Source of the DNA: Zestosphaera sp.
Lineage (GTDB): Archaea > Thermoproteota > Thermoprotei_A > Sulfolobales > NBVN01
Reading direction: 5' to 3'
Assembly: GCA_038727705.1 (NCBI GenBank)
Contig: JAVYVJ010000002.1
Span: forward strand, 114,012-178,011
DNA length: 64,000 nucleotides
In this document: piece after piece, positions 16,883 to 25,818 of the stretch
Numbering within the stretch: the first letter of the stretch is position 1
Layout: the number at the start of each line of letters is the position of its first letter
Position numbers and translations under genes: made by a program
Notes under the pieces: generated by a model
Database searches by the model: none
Seen by the model: only the letters and a program-made list of their open reading frames with translations
Told to the model about the DNA's origin: nothing

Positions 16883-17950
16883 ATGAGTGTGTGTTTGGGG
16901 GTGTGTTGTGTGGGTTTAACAGGTGTTTCGGGCGTTAAGTTCCTCGCCCTGGGTTTGGTTGTTGGTTTTGGTTTGGGATGGTTCATGAAGCCTGTTGGGA
17001 CTCAATCTGTTGTTGGGCATGTGAGGTTCACTCTTGACTGGGCTTATCAAGGCCCTCAGGCGCCGTTCCTAGTGGCTCTGTATAAGGGGTTCTTCGCTGA
17101 GGAGGGGCTTTCCGTCACGATTGACAGGGGTTACGGCTCGGCTAAGGTGATCAGCGATGTTGCGGCCGGGATGTTCGACGCGGGGTTCGGCGACATCAAC
17201 TCCCTCATAGAGTTCAAGTCGAAGAACCCTGACGCTAAGGTTAAGCTGGTGGCGGTCATCCACGTCAGGTCACCTCTGAGCGTCGTGACGCTGGCGAGGA
17301 CTGGGATCCAGACGTTGAAGGACCTTGAGGGGAGGAGACTCGGGGCGCCGGCGGGCGATGCTGCGAGGAGGGTCTTCCCAGCGCTCGCCAACGCCGTCGG
17401 CGTGGACCTGAATAAGGTTGAGTGGGTCACGATGGACGTCCCCCTTAGGGAACCCATGCTCGCCAGGGGGGATGTGGACGCCGTGACGGGGTTCTACTAT
17501 ACGGTGGTGCTCAACCTGCTGGGGTTAGAGATCCCTGAAGGCGAGGTAAGGGTCTTCAAGTACGGCGACCACCTGCCGCTGCTGGGGAACGGCATAGTCG
17601 TTAACGAGGACTTCCTGAGGAGTAACCCGGAGGCCGTGAGGAGGTTCCTGAAGGCCGTCGTGAGGGGCATTAAGTACGCGATACAGAACCCCGACGACGC
17701 GGTGGAGATACTAACGATGAGGGACCCAACCCTCAACAAGACCGTTGAGAAGGCGAGGCTGATTATGGCCCTAGAGATCATCAACGTGAAGGGGGTGACG
17801 GACAAGCACGGGCTGGGCTACGTCGACCAAGCAACCATTGAGGGATGCATAGACGTGGTTGTACGCACCTTCGGACTCGGCAGGAAGCCCTCGCTAGGCG
17901 AGATCGTCGACCTCAGCTACCTCCCGCCGCTTGAATACGGAACTCCATGA
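16883..17950 (+). CDS. ABC transporter substrate-binding protein, NMT1/SsuA-like
   Basis: 355 residues. One N-terminal hydrophobic segment (about 17-35, FLALGLVVGFGLGWFM) anchors it outside the membrane. The mature part is an NMT1/THI5-like periplasmic binding fold: LDWAYQGPQAPFLVALYKGFF, EEGLSVTIDRGYGSAKV, DAGFGDINSLIEF and LEGRRLGAPAGDAARRVFP. Families of this fold bind thiamine precursors, alkanesulfonates, nitrate or small aromatic acids; the ligand here is unknown. First gene of the operon that continues through the transporter, a polyferredoxin, an AOR and a MoaD-like protein, so the ligand is plausibly related to the AOR substrate. Confidence 0.85.
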   Translation: MSVCLGVCCVGLTGVSGVKFLALGLVVGFGLGWFMKPVGTQSVVGHVRFTLDWAYQGPQAPFLVALYKGFFAEEGLSVTIDRGYGSAKVISDVAAGMFDAGFGDINSLIEFKSKNPDAKVKLVAVIHVRSPLSVVTLARTGIQTLKDLEGRRLGAPAGDAARRVFPALANAVGVDLNKVEWVTMDVPLREPMLARGDVDAVTGFYYTVVLNLLGLEIPEGEVRVFKYGDHLPLLGNGIVVNEDFLRSNPEAVRRFLKAVVRGIKYAIQNPDDAVEILTMRDPTLNKTVEKARLIMALEIINVKGVTDKHGLGYVDQATIEGCIDVVVRTFGLGRKPSLGEIVDLSYLPPLEYGTP

Positions 17951-17957
17951 CAATGTG

Positions 17958-18722
17958 ATGCTGATGAAGGACGCGCTCCTGAGACTTCATCACGTCACAG
18001 TCAAGTACGGCAACAACGGCGGCGAGCTGGTGGCGGTGAGGAACGTCAGTCTAGACGTAACGCCCGGCGAGGTCGTCGCCATCGTGGGGAGGAGTGGATG
18101 CGGCAAGACAACCCTACTCAAGACCATGGCCGGACTCGTCAAACCTGTTGAGGGGGAGGTGATCTTCAAGGGACGCAGGGTCGTCAGCCCACCGAAAGGT
18201 GTGGGAGTCCTCTTCCAGACCCCCCTACTCCTGCCCTGGAGGAACGTGTTGAGGAACGTCCTACTGCCGATAGAGATAGCCGGCGAGGACATCGGTAAGT
18301 ACGTCGGCAGGGCGGCCGAACTCCTTGATAGAGTCGGTCTGAAGGGGTTTGAAGGCAGCTACCCGTGGGAGCTCTCAGGGGGGATGCAGCAGAGGGCGGC
18401 ACTCTGCCGGGCACTCATCCATAAACCCTCCCTACTCCTGCTGGACGAGCCCTTCAGCGCGCTCGACGCGATCACTAGGGAGGAGATGTGGATCCTAACC
18501 CAGGAGATCATCTCATACGAGGGGTACACCGCAGTGCTGGTGACGCACGACGTCAGGGAGGCCGTCCTACTGTCCGACAGGGTTGTCGTGGTGGGCGGCA
18601 GGCCGGGCACAATCAAGGCCGAGGTCAGCGTGCCCTTTACTAGACCCAGGGGGCTGGAGCTCCAGTACAGCGAAGCCTTCAACGAGCTTGTGGCGAAAGT
18701 GAGGAGCCTGCTGGGTGATTGA
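17958..18722 (+). CDS. ABC transporter ATP-binding protein (SsuB/TauB type)
   Basis: About 254 residues from the ATG at 17958; a TTG at 17931 would add nine residues but would overlap the binding-protein gene, and ATG at 17964 is also possible. Walker A GRSGCGKTTLL, Q-loop FQTPLLLPW, signature LSGGMQQRAALCRAL, Walker B LLLLDEPFSALD and switch VTHDVREAV are all intact. It powers the importer formed with the genes on either side. Four-base overlap with the permease gene. Confidence 0.92.
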   Translation: MLMKDALLRLHHVTVKYGNNGGELVAVRNVSLDVTPGEVVAIVGRSGCGKTTLLKTMAGLVKPVEGEVIFKGRRVVSPPKGVGVLFQTPLLLPWRNVLRNVLLPIEIAGEDIGKYVGRAAELLDRVGLKGFEGSYPWELSGGMQQRAALCRALIHKPSLLLLDEPFSALDAITREEMWILTQEIISYEGYTAVLVTHDVREAVLLSDRVVVVGGRPGTIKAEVSVPFTRPRGLELQYSEAFNELVAKVRSLLGD

Positions 18723-19489
18723 GTGTGGGCATCAGATACAGGATAAGGGTCCCGGGCTCGCTCCTAGCCATGACGACTGTGTGTGCGGTTTGGGAGCTGA
18801 GCGTACGCCTTCTGAGCGTCCCTCAATACGTGTTGCCAGCTCCCTCCGTAATCCTGCTGAGCGCGTCGAAGTACTCTTGGTACCTAACCCACAACCTGCT
18901 CGACACCCTCACCCACGCCGTGCTAGGACTCGCGCTCGCTGCCGCCTTCTCACTCGCCCTCAGCCTTCCCCTAGCCTACAGCGGCTCCCTCAGGAATGCT
19001 GTGTACCCGCTCATAGCAGGATTCAACGCCATACCCAGGGCGGCGCTAGTGCCCCTCCTAGCACTGTGGTTTGGTCTCGGCTCAGTGCCGAAGGTGCTGA
19101 CGGCCTTCCTGATAGCGTTCTTCCCAATCCTCGTACCCACCCTCACGGCGATGGTGACGGTGGAGAGGGAGCTCCTGGAGATGCTCCTCTCCTTCGGGGC
19201 CACTAAGGGTCAGATACTGACTAAGGTCGCCGTACCGAGGGCGATGCCGTACTTCCTGAGCTCGCTCCACATGGGCCTGACCAGCGCCTTCGTGGGCACA
19301 GTGATCGCGGAGATGGTGGCTTCAGATAAGGGCCTCGGATACGTAATACTGTCCTCGACATCAAGGCTTGACACCCCGTTAGCTTTTTCATGTTTGATGC
19401 TCCTAGCTCTCGTGACCTTCACCGCCTCAAAGGCGTTGAGCCTGACTGAGAGGAGGGTTGTGGTGTGGGCCTACAGGGCAAGCGCCTGA
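18719..19489 (+). CDS. ABC transporter permease (SsuC/TauC type)
   Basis: 256 residues, about six transmembrane helices, with the EAA-like coupling loop ELLEMLLSFGATKGQILTKVAVPRAMPYF near residues 143-172. TTG start at 18719 overlaps the ATPase stop, indicating translational coupling. It forms the membrane channel of the importer. Its last eight codons overlap the ferredoxin gene, tying the transporter firmly to the redox genes downstream. Confidence 0.9.
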   Translation: MSVGIRYRIRVPGSLLAMTTVCAVWELSVRLLSVPQYVLPAPSVILLSASKYSWYLTHNLLDTLTHAVLGLALAAAFSLALSLPLAYSGSLRNAVYPLIAGFNAIPRAALVPLLALWFGLGSVPKVLTAFLIAFFPILVPTLTAMVTVERELLEMLLSFGATKGQILTKVAVPRAMPYFLSSLHMGLTSAFVGTVIAEMVASDKGLGYVILSSTSRLDTPLAFSCLMLLALVTFTASKALSLTERRVVVWAYRASA

Positions 19490-19866
19490 CAGTCAGGCCG
19501 GAGCTCTGCACCGGCTGCTCTATATGCGAGCTAATCTGCAGCTTCACGAAGTTCAGGGTATTCAACCCAAGGAAGTCCATGGTGAGAATACATTACAACC
19601 ATAAGCTCGGCCGCCTCGAGAAAGCCGTCACGTGCAGCCAGTGCGGCGCCTGCATGGCCGCATGTCCATCAGGAGCGATACGCAGAGGGAATGGCGTTGT
19701 GATCATAGACCACAGCAGGTGTGGCAGATGCCTGACATGCGTCAACACATGCCCAGAAGGCCTAATCCAGGTGGTCGACGGAACGCCGCACAAGTGTGAC
19801 CTGTGCGGCGGTATCCCTCAATGCGTGAGGTACTGTGTGAGGGGTGCGCTCAATGTCGTCTCTTAA
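19465..19866 (+). CDS. polyferredoxin-like 4Fe-4S subunit associated with AOR
   Basis: 133 residues with many cysteines in ferredoxin spacing: CTGCSICELIC near residue 15, CSQCGACMAACP near 57, CGRCLTCVNTCP near 87 and CDLCGGIPQCVRYC near 109, enough for up to four [4Fe-4S] clusters. This matches the small electron-transfer subunits found beside some AORs. It would take electrons from the AOR encoded next. GTG start at 19465 lies inside the permease gene; its stop is past the ATG of the AOR gene. Confidence 0.88.
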   Translation: MGLQGKRLTVRPELCTGCSICELICSFTKFRVFNPRKSMVRIHYNHKLGRLEKAVTCSQCGACMAACPSGAIRRGNGVVIIDHSRCGRCLTCVNTCPEGLIQVVDGTPHKCDLCGGIPQCVRYCVRGALNVVS

Positions 19867-21796
19867 GGGATATGCTGGCAGGATACTCTACGTAGACTTA
19901 ACGAGGGGTAAGTACTGGACGGAAGAGTTGCCCGAATCCGTAGTCAAGGCGTACGTAGGGGGGAACGGGCTCGCCGCCCACCTACTCTGGAACCTCATCA
20001 GCGAGGAGGTTGACCCTCTGAGCCCTGAGAACCCCTTAATAGTGGCGACAGGTCCCGCCACCGGCGCGCTCTCACCATCGTCCGGGAGATTCGCGGTCGT
20101 CACGAAGTCCCCGCTCACCGGGGCTTGGGGGGAGTCACATGCAGGCGGCTTCCTCGGCCCCCAGATCAAGTACGCTGGCTACGACTTCTTAGTGATCACC
20201 GGAAGATCGCCTAAACCGGTAACGCTGGTGGTGGATGACGGGAGTGTAGTCCTGCGGGACTCCCACGACCTCTGGGGCTTGAGCACGGCGGACACCACCG
20301 ACGAGCTCAGGGGGGTGGTCGGTAGCGATTACCACGTCATGTGCATAGGTCCTGCGGGGGAGAAGCTAGTTAAGTTCGCGTCAGTGATGGTCGACTACTA
20401 CAGGGCATTCGGCAGGACCGGCGTGGGGGCAGTGATGGGCTCCAAGAGGCTGAAGGCGGTGGCGGTCAGGGGAGGCAAGGACGTCGTGGTCCACGACCCG
20501 GACAGATATATTGAGGTTCTTGAGGACTTCCTGTGGAGGAACACTGAAGGGCCTTGGGCGTTCCCAGCGCAGGCGAGTCTGGGCCGGTTCGGCACTCCCT
20601 GCCTAGTGACGGCCATGAATGCCATCGGCAGATTGCCTACTAAGAATCACTGGACGGGCTACTGGGAGCGTGCTGAGGAGATCAGCGGTGAGGAACTCCT
20701 GAAGTACAGGGTCTCCAGAGGTTCATGCTTTTCGTGCATGATAATGTGCAAGCACATAACGAGGGTTGACGATGGGGTCTACGCAGGAGCGATGTCAGGC
20801 GGGCCTGAGTACGAGAGCGTTGCCGCGCTGGGTTCGAACCTCCTAATACACGACATCAAGGCGGTAATATACATGAACACTCTCTGCAATCTCTACGGTC
20901 TGGACACCATATCAACGGGTAAGGCGATCTCGTTCCTGTTCGAGTGCTACGAGAAGGGATTAGTTGAGAAGAAGAATGTAGACGGCCTGGAGCCCGTGTG
21001 GGGGAATGCGGAGACCGCCGTCGAACTCATTAAGGCGATAGCTGAGAGAAGAGGCATCGGCGACTTGCTGGCCGAAGGGGTTAGGAAGGCCTCGGAGGTG
21101 CTTGGACATCGCACTCGACACTACGCTCTTCACGTTAAGGGTCTTGAAGTGTCCGCCCAGGATCCGAGGGCCCACAAGTCCGTGGGTTGCACTTGGGCCA
21201 TATCGGTCAGGGGCGCTGACCACCTGCGCTCGCTGACAACGGTTGACGAGCTAGGCTACAGGGACATAGCTACTGAGAGGTTTGGCCCGGTAATGACTGA
21301 CGCTATATGCGACAGGCTGACCGAGAAGTATAAAGGGGTCGTTGTCAAGGACCAGGAAGACCTCTTTGCACTCGTGGACTCGATAATAATGTGTAAGTAC
21401 GGCACTATGTGGCCCCCCATGTACTACTTCGACTTCATAGCTAAGCTACTGCCGCCTCTGACCGGCATCAAGGAATTCAGCGACGTTAAGTACTTGAGGC
21501 TGACCGCTGAGAGGATCGCCAACCTTAAGAGGTGCTTCAACCTAAGGGAGGGGGTGGGGAGGGAGTCCGAAACTCTCCCTCAACGCTTCACCGAAGAGCC
21601 GATGCCCACAGGACCCTCAAAAGGACACACATGCAATCTAGAACCCATGCTAAGGGAGTACTACAGTCAGAGGGGTTGGGACTACGAGTCAGGGTTGCCG
21701 TACGAGGAGACTCTGAAGAGGCTGGAGTTGAATCAAGCGGCCGACGCCTTGAAGAGGAGGTATAGGTTGCCGAGGTGGGAGCGTGGTAGTGGTTAG
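19853..21796 (+). CDS. aldehyde:ferredoxin oxidoreductase (tungsten type), copy 2
   Basis: 647 residues from the ATG at 19853, chosen because GAGGGGTG precedes it; a GTG at 19844 is possible. Motifs: GYAGRILYVDLT, GPAGEKLVKFAS, GVGAVMGSKRLKAVAV, cluster Cys CFSCMIMC (292, 295, 299), GPEYESVAALG, GLDTISTGKAI, and DSIIMCKYG with the fourth cluster Cys. All cofactor motifs look intact. It sits between its own polyferredoxin and a MoaD-like protein, in an operon headed by an organic-solute ABC importer. Oxidation of an imported or derived aldehyde is the likely role; the substrate is not known. Confidence 0.93.
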   Translation: MSSLKGYAGRILYVDLTRGKYWTEELPESVVKAYVGGNGLAAHLLWNLISEEVDPLSPENPLIVATGPATGALSPSSGRFAVVTKSPLTGAWGESHAGGFLGPQIKYAGYDFLVITGRSPKPVTLVVDDGSVVLRDSHDLWGLSTADTTDELRGVVGSDYHVMCIGPAGEKLVKFASVMVDYYRAFGRTGVGAVMGSKRLKAVAVRGGKDVVVHDPDRYIEVLEDFLWRNTEGPWAFPAQASLGRFGTPCLVTAMNAIGRLPTKNHWTGYWERAEEISGEELLKYRVSRGSCFSCMIMCKHITRVDDGVYAGAMSGGPEYESVAALGSNLLIHDIKAVIYMNTLCNLYGLDTISTGKAISFLFECYEKGLVEKKNVDGLEPVWGNAETAVELIKAIAERRGIGDLLAEGVRKASEVLGHRTRHYALHVKGLEVSAQDPRAHKSVGCTWAISVRGADHLRSLTTVDELGYRDIATERFGPVMTDAICDRLTEKYKGVVVKDQEDLFALVDSIIMCKYGTMWPPMYYFDFIAKLLPPLTGIKEFSDVKYLRLTAERIANLKRCFNLREGVGRESETLPQRFTEEPMPTGPSKGHTCNLEPMLREYYSQRGWDYESGLPYEETLKRLELNQAADALKRRYRLPRWERGSG

Positions 21797-22022
21797 GCTT
21801 CACGGACTGTTGAGGGAGGAGGCAGGGACCACCGTCCTCAATGTGAGGGGATGCAATCTTGAGGAAGTCCTTCAGAACCTACCCCCTGAAGTGGGAGAGG
21901 TTTTAAGGATGTACGCGAAGCACCTGATAATCCTAGCTGATGGAAGGAGGATCTACGACATGAAAACGATTTTAGATGAAGATGCCACGGTTGACATAAC
22001 CTTGCCAGTGGGGGGTGGGTAG
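21783..22022 (+). CDS. MoaD/ThiS-like ubiquitin-fold protein
   Basis: 79 residues, beta-grasp size, ending in LPVGGG, the C-terminal Gly-Gly that is adenylated and thiocarboxylated in MoaD-type sulfur carriers. MoaD supplies the dithiolene sulfur of molybdopterin/tungstopterin. GTG start overlaps the end of the AOR gene by 14 bases, so it is made with the AOR. AOR-linked MoaD-like genes are a known arrangement; whether it serves general cofactor synthesis or this AOR only cannot be told. Confidence 0.85.
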   Translation: MVVVRLHGLLREEAGTTVLNVRGCNLEEVLQNLPPEVGEVLRMYAKHLIILADGRRIYDMKTILDEDATVDITLPVGGG

Positions 22023-22050
22023 GTAAGCACCCGCCCCGGTGTCCGGGAGC

Positions 22051-23178
22051 TTATACAACCACCGGGAGCGGGAGGGTTAGGAAGAGTAGAATGAGGTATG
22101 TCGTGCCGTACAGTACTTTGTCTCTGCCGCTGAGCTTTGAGAGCGTGTTGGCTGCGCCGTAGTGGGGCCCTCTCCCGGAGATCAGGAGCGCTATGACGGC
22201 GAAGATCCCCAGCCATATAAGGTTGGGCACGATTATGGACGTTATAATGCTAACAGTTATGACGGTCATCGACAGGATTGAGTGGGCTCTGACGTTGGTT
22301 AAGGACCTCATCACGTGACCGCCGTCAAGCTGCCCTATAGGCATTAGGTTGGCGAAGTGGACTAGCAGGAGGAACCAGGCTGCTAGGGCTATGGGGCTCA
22401 GGAGTACCACGCCCTCAACCTTAAGTAATTGGTCTATGAGGAGGGTGAGCGACGGCACCACGCCCAACTCCCTGATAAGGTCCGCCTCCAAGGCTGCCTG
22501 AGCAACCTCAACCGGTATTGTTGGCGAGCTGATGTATGAGAATATATAGAGAACTATGGAGAGGAGGACGCCTGCAAGAGGTCCTGAGATGCCTACTAGA
22601 GCCAGGCTCTTCACGTCCTTAGGGGGGTGGTAGGATCTGATGAAAGCCCCGAAAGTCCCGACGGGAGAGACTATGGGTGCGGGTATGGGGAGTGGGTAGG
22701 TGACGGGAACCCCCGCACGCCTGCTGGCTATGTAATGACTCAGCTCATGACCCATCAGCGGGGTCATAACCCCAGCCACGAATGCCGCAGTGCCTAAGAT
22801 GGGGTCTATGTAGGGCACGCCCGCCCCGAAGCTCCTGTTCAACGCTGAAACAGTTGCGTTGTAGTTGGACAGGGTGAAGTACCCTGTAACAGCTACGGAG
22901 GCCACTGTGGCGAAGAGCATTATCATGAAGCGGTTGAACGTCTCCCTAGGTGTTGAGGCCCTCTTTGAGACCCTCAAGAACCTCATGCCCTTACTGCTGA
23001 AGAGCACGACCGAATAACCTTTAGGGACTAACGCGTTGTAGACTTCTGAGAAAGCCTCATCGACTGTGAGGCCCGGGAGAGGGTCGACCAAAAACTCAAC
23101 AAGGTTCTCGTCTTCATACGTTAGTGCATGCGTGAAGTGTCTGGAGACGAGGAACTCAAGCTCCTCTCTACTCATCAC
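22051..23178 (-). CDS. site-2 protease family (M50) membrane metalloprotease
   Basis: 375 residues, six or more membrane helices. The zinc motif HExxH is in GHELSHYIASRR near residue 165, and the third ligand Asp is in GQLDGGHVMRS near residue 280, both intact. A soluble N-terminal domain of about 85 residues precedes the first helix. Site-2 proteases cut membrane-bound substrates within the bilayer. It follows rpoK on the minus strand with an 8-base gap and is probably in the same transcript. Confidence 0.88.
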   Translation of the reverse strand: MMSREELEFLVSRHFTHALTYEDENLVEFLVDPLPGLTVDEAFSEVYNALVPKGYSVVLFSSKGMRFLRVSKRASTPRETFNRFMIMLFATVASVAVTGYFTLSNYNATVSALNRSFGAGVPYIDPILGTAAFVAGVMTPLMGHELSHYIASRRAGVPVTYPLPIPAPIVSPVGTFGAFIRSYHPPKDVKSLALVGISGPLAGVLLSIVLYIFSYISSPTIPVEVAQAALEADLIRELGVVPSLTLLIDQLLKVEGVVLLSPIALAAWFLLLVHFANLMPIGQLDGGHVMRSLTNVRAHSILSMTVITVSIITSIIVPNLIWLGIFAVIALLISGRGPHYGAANTLSKLSGRDKVLYGTTYLILLFLTLPLPVVV

Positions 23179-23186
23179 ACCATCAC

Positions 23187-23507
23187 TTACTTAGATGCTT
23201 CCAGGCCGTACACACGGCCGAACAGTTTGTGTTCAACCTCAACAAGCTTGTTGACAGGAACTAGCTCAACCTCACCTGTGGGACGTCTCCTAACAACGGT
23301 TATCGGGAGGAGGCCCCTCCTCAACTCCTCCATGGCGATCACCACAGGGTCCTTAGGAAATCCCCTGATGTCGATTAGGGGTACAGCACCCAGACTGAGC
23401 TGTAGCGCCCTCGCAGCGACTATACGCGCCTTCTCATACCTGGTCAGCCTGTAGGGCTTGGTCCTCAGCTCTAATGACTTCAGATAATCGACGAAACCCT
23501 CACTCAT
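23187..23507 (-). CDS. rpoK: DNA-directed RNA polymerase subunit K (Rpo6/omega homologue)
   Basis: 106 residues. The conserved Rpb6/omega core is clear: LTRYEKARIVAARALQLSLGA, then IDIRG..KDPVVIAMEELRRGLLPITVVRR. This subunit aids assembly of RNA polymerase. A 25-residue tail after the core (RPTGEVELVPVNKLVEVE) is longer than in many archaeal homologues. The N-terminal 17 residues are non-conserved. A/T-rich DNA just upstream at 23525-23560 probably holds its promoter. Confidence 0.9.
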   Translation of the reverse strand: MSEGFVDYLKSLELRTKPYRLTRYEKARIVAARALQLSLGAVPLIDIRGFPKDPVVIAMEELRRGLLPITVVRRRPTGEVELVPVNKLVEVEHKLFGRVYGLEASK

Positions 23508-23578
23508 TCACCACACCTACTGAATCAATAATACATTAATAAAGTATTTAAAAACGAACGTTACCCACTTTGAAGAGC

Positions 23579-25267
23579 CTAGTCGAGACCGCCGAACTTG
23601 CCTGCCTCAGGCATTTCAGCTCCTTCCTTACCCTTCTCCTCCTTCTTCATCGGGCTGGCCGCTATGACGTCGTCCGTCTTGAGTATCGCCGTGGCTGCCT
23701 CGGTAGCGGCTTTAATGACCTGCTTCTTAACCACCACCGGATCTATTATCTTGGTGGTCATCATGTCCTCCACTATCTTCCCGCCGAGCACCTCTATACC
23801 GGCGTTGACCTTACCCTCACTGTGGAGTCTCCTCAACTCCATTATAGTCTGCAGCGGGTCCATGCCAGCCGACTGAGCCAGTATGGAGGCGATCTCCTCA
23901 AGCGCGTCGGCGAAGGCCTGGATAGCGAGTTGCTCCTTACCGCTGACCTCCTCGGCCTTCTTCCTCAGCCTCAACGCCAGCTCAAGCTCCACAGCACCGC
24001 CGCCGGGCACTATCTTAGGGTCTCTAAGTATGTTGCGCATCGAGTGCAGTGCATCGTTGAAGGACCTCTCAGTATCGTCAAGTATCATGTCGCTCGAGCC
24101 TCTGATGAGTATTGTCACGGCCTTCGGGTTCTTGCACCCCTCAACAAACACCATCTTCTCGTTACCGACCCTCCTCTCCTCCACTAGGGCTGCGTAGCCG
24201 AGGTCGTTCGGGGTCAGGTCCCTGATGCTCGTCACTATCCTGCCTCCGGTCGCTCTCTCCAGCTTCTCCATGTCTGATCTCTTCACCCTCCTCACTGCTA
24301 GTATGCCTTTCTTGGCTAGGAAGTGCTGCGCCACGTCGTCAATGCCCTTCTGACACACCACGACATTAGCGCCGGCGGCAGCGATCTTCTCAACCATGTC
24401 CTTAAGGACCTTAGTCTCCTCGTCGAGGAACGTCTTTATCTGGTCCGGCGAGGTAATGTTTATCTTAGCGGTTATGTCCGGCTTCTCGATCTCCAGCGGG
24501 GCATCGAGGAGGGCTATCCTAGCGTTCTCAACCCTCTTAGGCATGCCCGGATGAACGACCTCCTTATCCAGGACTATACCGCTGACTAACTTCGTCTCGG
24601 CGAGGGAGGCGCCCTTCTTCTTCTCTATCTTGACGTTGTCAAGCCTCACATCGTAGGTCCCATCACCCCTCCTCTCAGCCACCTTCAGAGCCGCCTCGAT
24701 GCTGAGGTCTATCATGTAGTCGATTATGTCCGGGGTCGCCACATACTTCGAGGCGAGGACCGAGTACACCACATTCCTTAACTCACGTTTAGAGGCCTCC
24801 AGACCCTCAGGGGTCTCCAGGTTCTGAATACCCACCCTATACCCCACCTCGTCGAGCAGCTCCAGAGCGGTGCTGGCGGCCTTCTTATAACCCTCAATCA
24901 CTATCGTCGGATGTATGTTCTGATCCAGCAGGGCCTCAGCCTTGCTCAGCAACTCACCAGCGAGAACCACGGCTGAGGTAGTTCCGTCGCCGACCTCGGC
25001 GTCAGTCGCCTTAGCCACCTCAACCAACAGCTTAGCCGCCGGGTGTTGTATCTCCATCTCCTTGACTATGGCGGCACCGTCATTGGTGACGGTGACGTCG
25101 CCGAATGAGTCGACCAACATCTTATCCATGCCCCTAGGGCCTAAGCTCGTCTTAAGTATCTCGGCCAGAGCCCTAGCAGCTATTATGTTGTTCCTCAGAG
25201 CCTCACGGCCGTAGGTCCTCTGAGTCCCTTCCTTAAGGATTACCACAGGTATACCATAGACCGACAT
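23579..25267 (-). CDS. ths: thermosome subunit (group II chaperonin)
   Basis: 562 residues from ATG at 25267; an upstream frame extends 45 codons but lies across the promoter, so it is rejected. ATP-binding motifs [23 protein letters not shown] and [15 protein letters not shown], and the C-terminal [24 protein letters not shown] and [13 protein letters not shown] blocks are all present. Assembles into eight- or nine-membered double rings that fold proteins in the cytoplasm. Only one copy is seen in the window. The tail ends GKFGGLD. Confidence 0.96.
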   Translation of the reverse strand: MSVYGIPVVILKEGTQRTYGREALRNNIIAARALAEILKTSLGPRGMDKMLVDSFGDVTVTNDGAAIVKEMEIQHPAAKLLVEVAKATDAEVGDGTTSAVVLAGELLSKAEALLDQNIHPTIVIEGYKKAASTALELLDEVGYRVGIQNLETPEGLEASKRELRNVVYSVLASKYVATPDIIDYMIDLSIEAALKVAERRGDGTYDVRLDNVKIEKKKGASLAETKLVSGIVLDKEVVHPGMPKRVENARIALLDAPLEIEKPDITAKINITSPDQIKTFLDEETKVLKDMVEKIAAAGANVVVCQKGIDDVAQHFLAKKGILAVRRVKRSDMEKLERATGGRIVTSIRDLTPNDLGYAALVEERRVGNEKMVFVEGCKNPKAVTILIRGSSDMILDDTERSFNDALHSMRNILRDPKIVPGGGAVELELALRLRKKAEEVSGKEQLAIQAFADALEEIASILAQSAGMDPLQTIMELRRLHSEGKVNAGIEVLGGKIVEDMMTTKIIDPVVVKKQVIKAATEAATAILKTDDVIAASPMKKEEKGKEGAEMPEAGKFGGLD

Positions 25268-25300
25268 GTTCAACCCCATTAACTCATCATTGAGCAGTTC

Positions 25301-25309
25301 TATATAAAC
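25301..25309 (-). promoter_or_regulatory. TATA box of the thermosome gene
   Basis: GTTTATATA on the minus strand, 34-42 bases before the ATG at 25267. The implied transcript start at about 25276 rules out the longer upstream reading frame. Confidence 0.6.
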
Positions 25310-25507
25310 TTTTCGGTCCCATACTGCACTAAAGCTTATTAACCCATAAACGTAAAGGTCATCAGTTCTATCATCAAGCAATGAAGGAAATCGAACCTCC
25401 AAGACTAGTGAACCTCCCGTTCAAGGAATGGCTCCGCCGAAAAGCCGGCAGTACATTCACATTTATTTAGCTCCAGGCTGTTTGAATATTAGACTGAGGT
25501 GAAGACA

Positions 25508-25789
25508 GTGACTCAGGTCGGAGATAAACAGACCATGAATGAGGCAAGGCTGAAGCAGGCGATGCTCATGCTTGAGAAGATAGTGAATGACTCAAGCATA
25601 CCGAGGAACATAAGGAGGGCCGCCATAAGCTCGCTGAACATGCTGAAGGACGCGTCACTGACGCCCGGCGTCAGAGCGGCTAACGCCATAGGTATTTTAG
25701 ATGAGGTCACACAGGACCCCAACATGCCGATGCACGCTAGGACGGCGATATGGAATGTCATAGCGGTCCTGTCGACCGTTAAGGACTAA
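25508..25789 (+). CDS. UPF0147 family protein
   Basis: 93 residues from the GTG at 25508, chosen because GAGGTGA at 25495-25501 is a well-placed ribosome binding site; GTG at 25499 lies inside that site. The sequence is the typical all-helical UPF0147 chain ([44 protein letters not shown]). The function of the family is unknown; it is widely kept in archaea. Confidence 0.88.
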   Translation: MTQVGDKQTMNEARLKQAMLMLEKIVNDSSIPRNIRRAAISSLNMLKDASLTPGVRAANAIGILDEVTQDPNMPMHARTAIWNVIAVLSTVKD

Positions 25790-25818
25790 CAACGCTACTG
25801 CAGGATGAAGTCAGGCAG

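Noticed and set aside
23579-25402. Thermosome reading frame extended by 45 N-terminal residues
   Set aside because: The extension crosses the TATA box at 25301-25309 and does not look like a chaperonin N-terminus; the start at 25267 fits.
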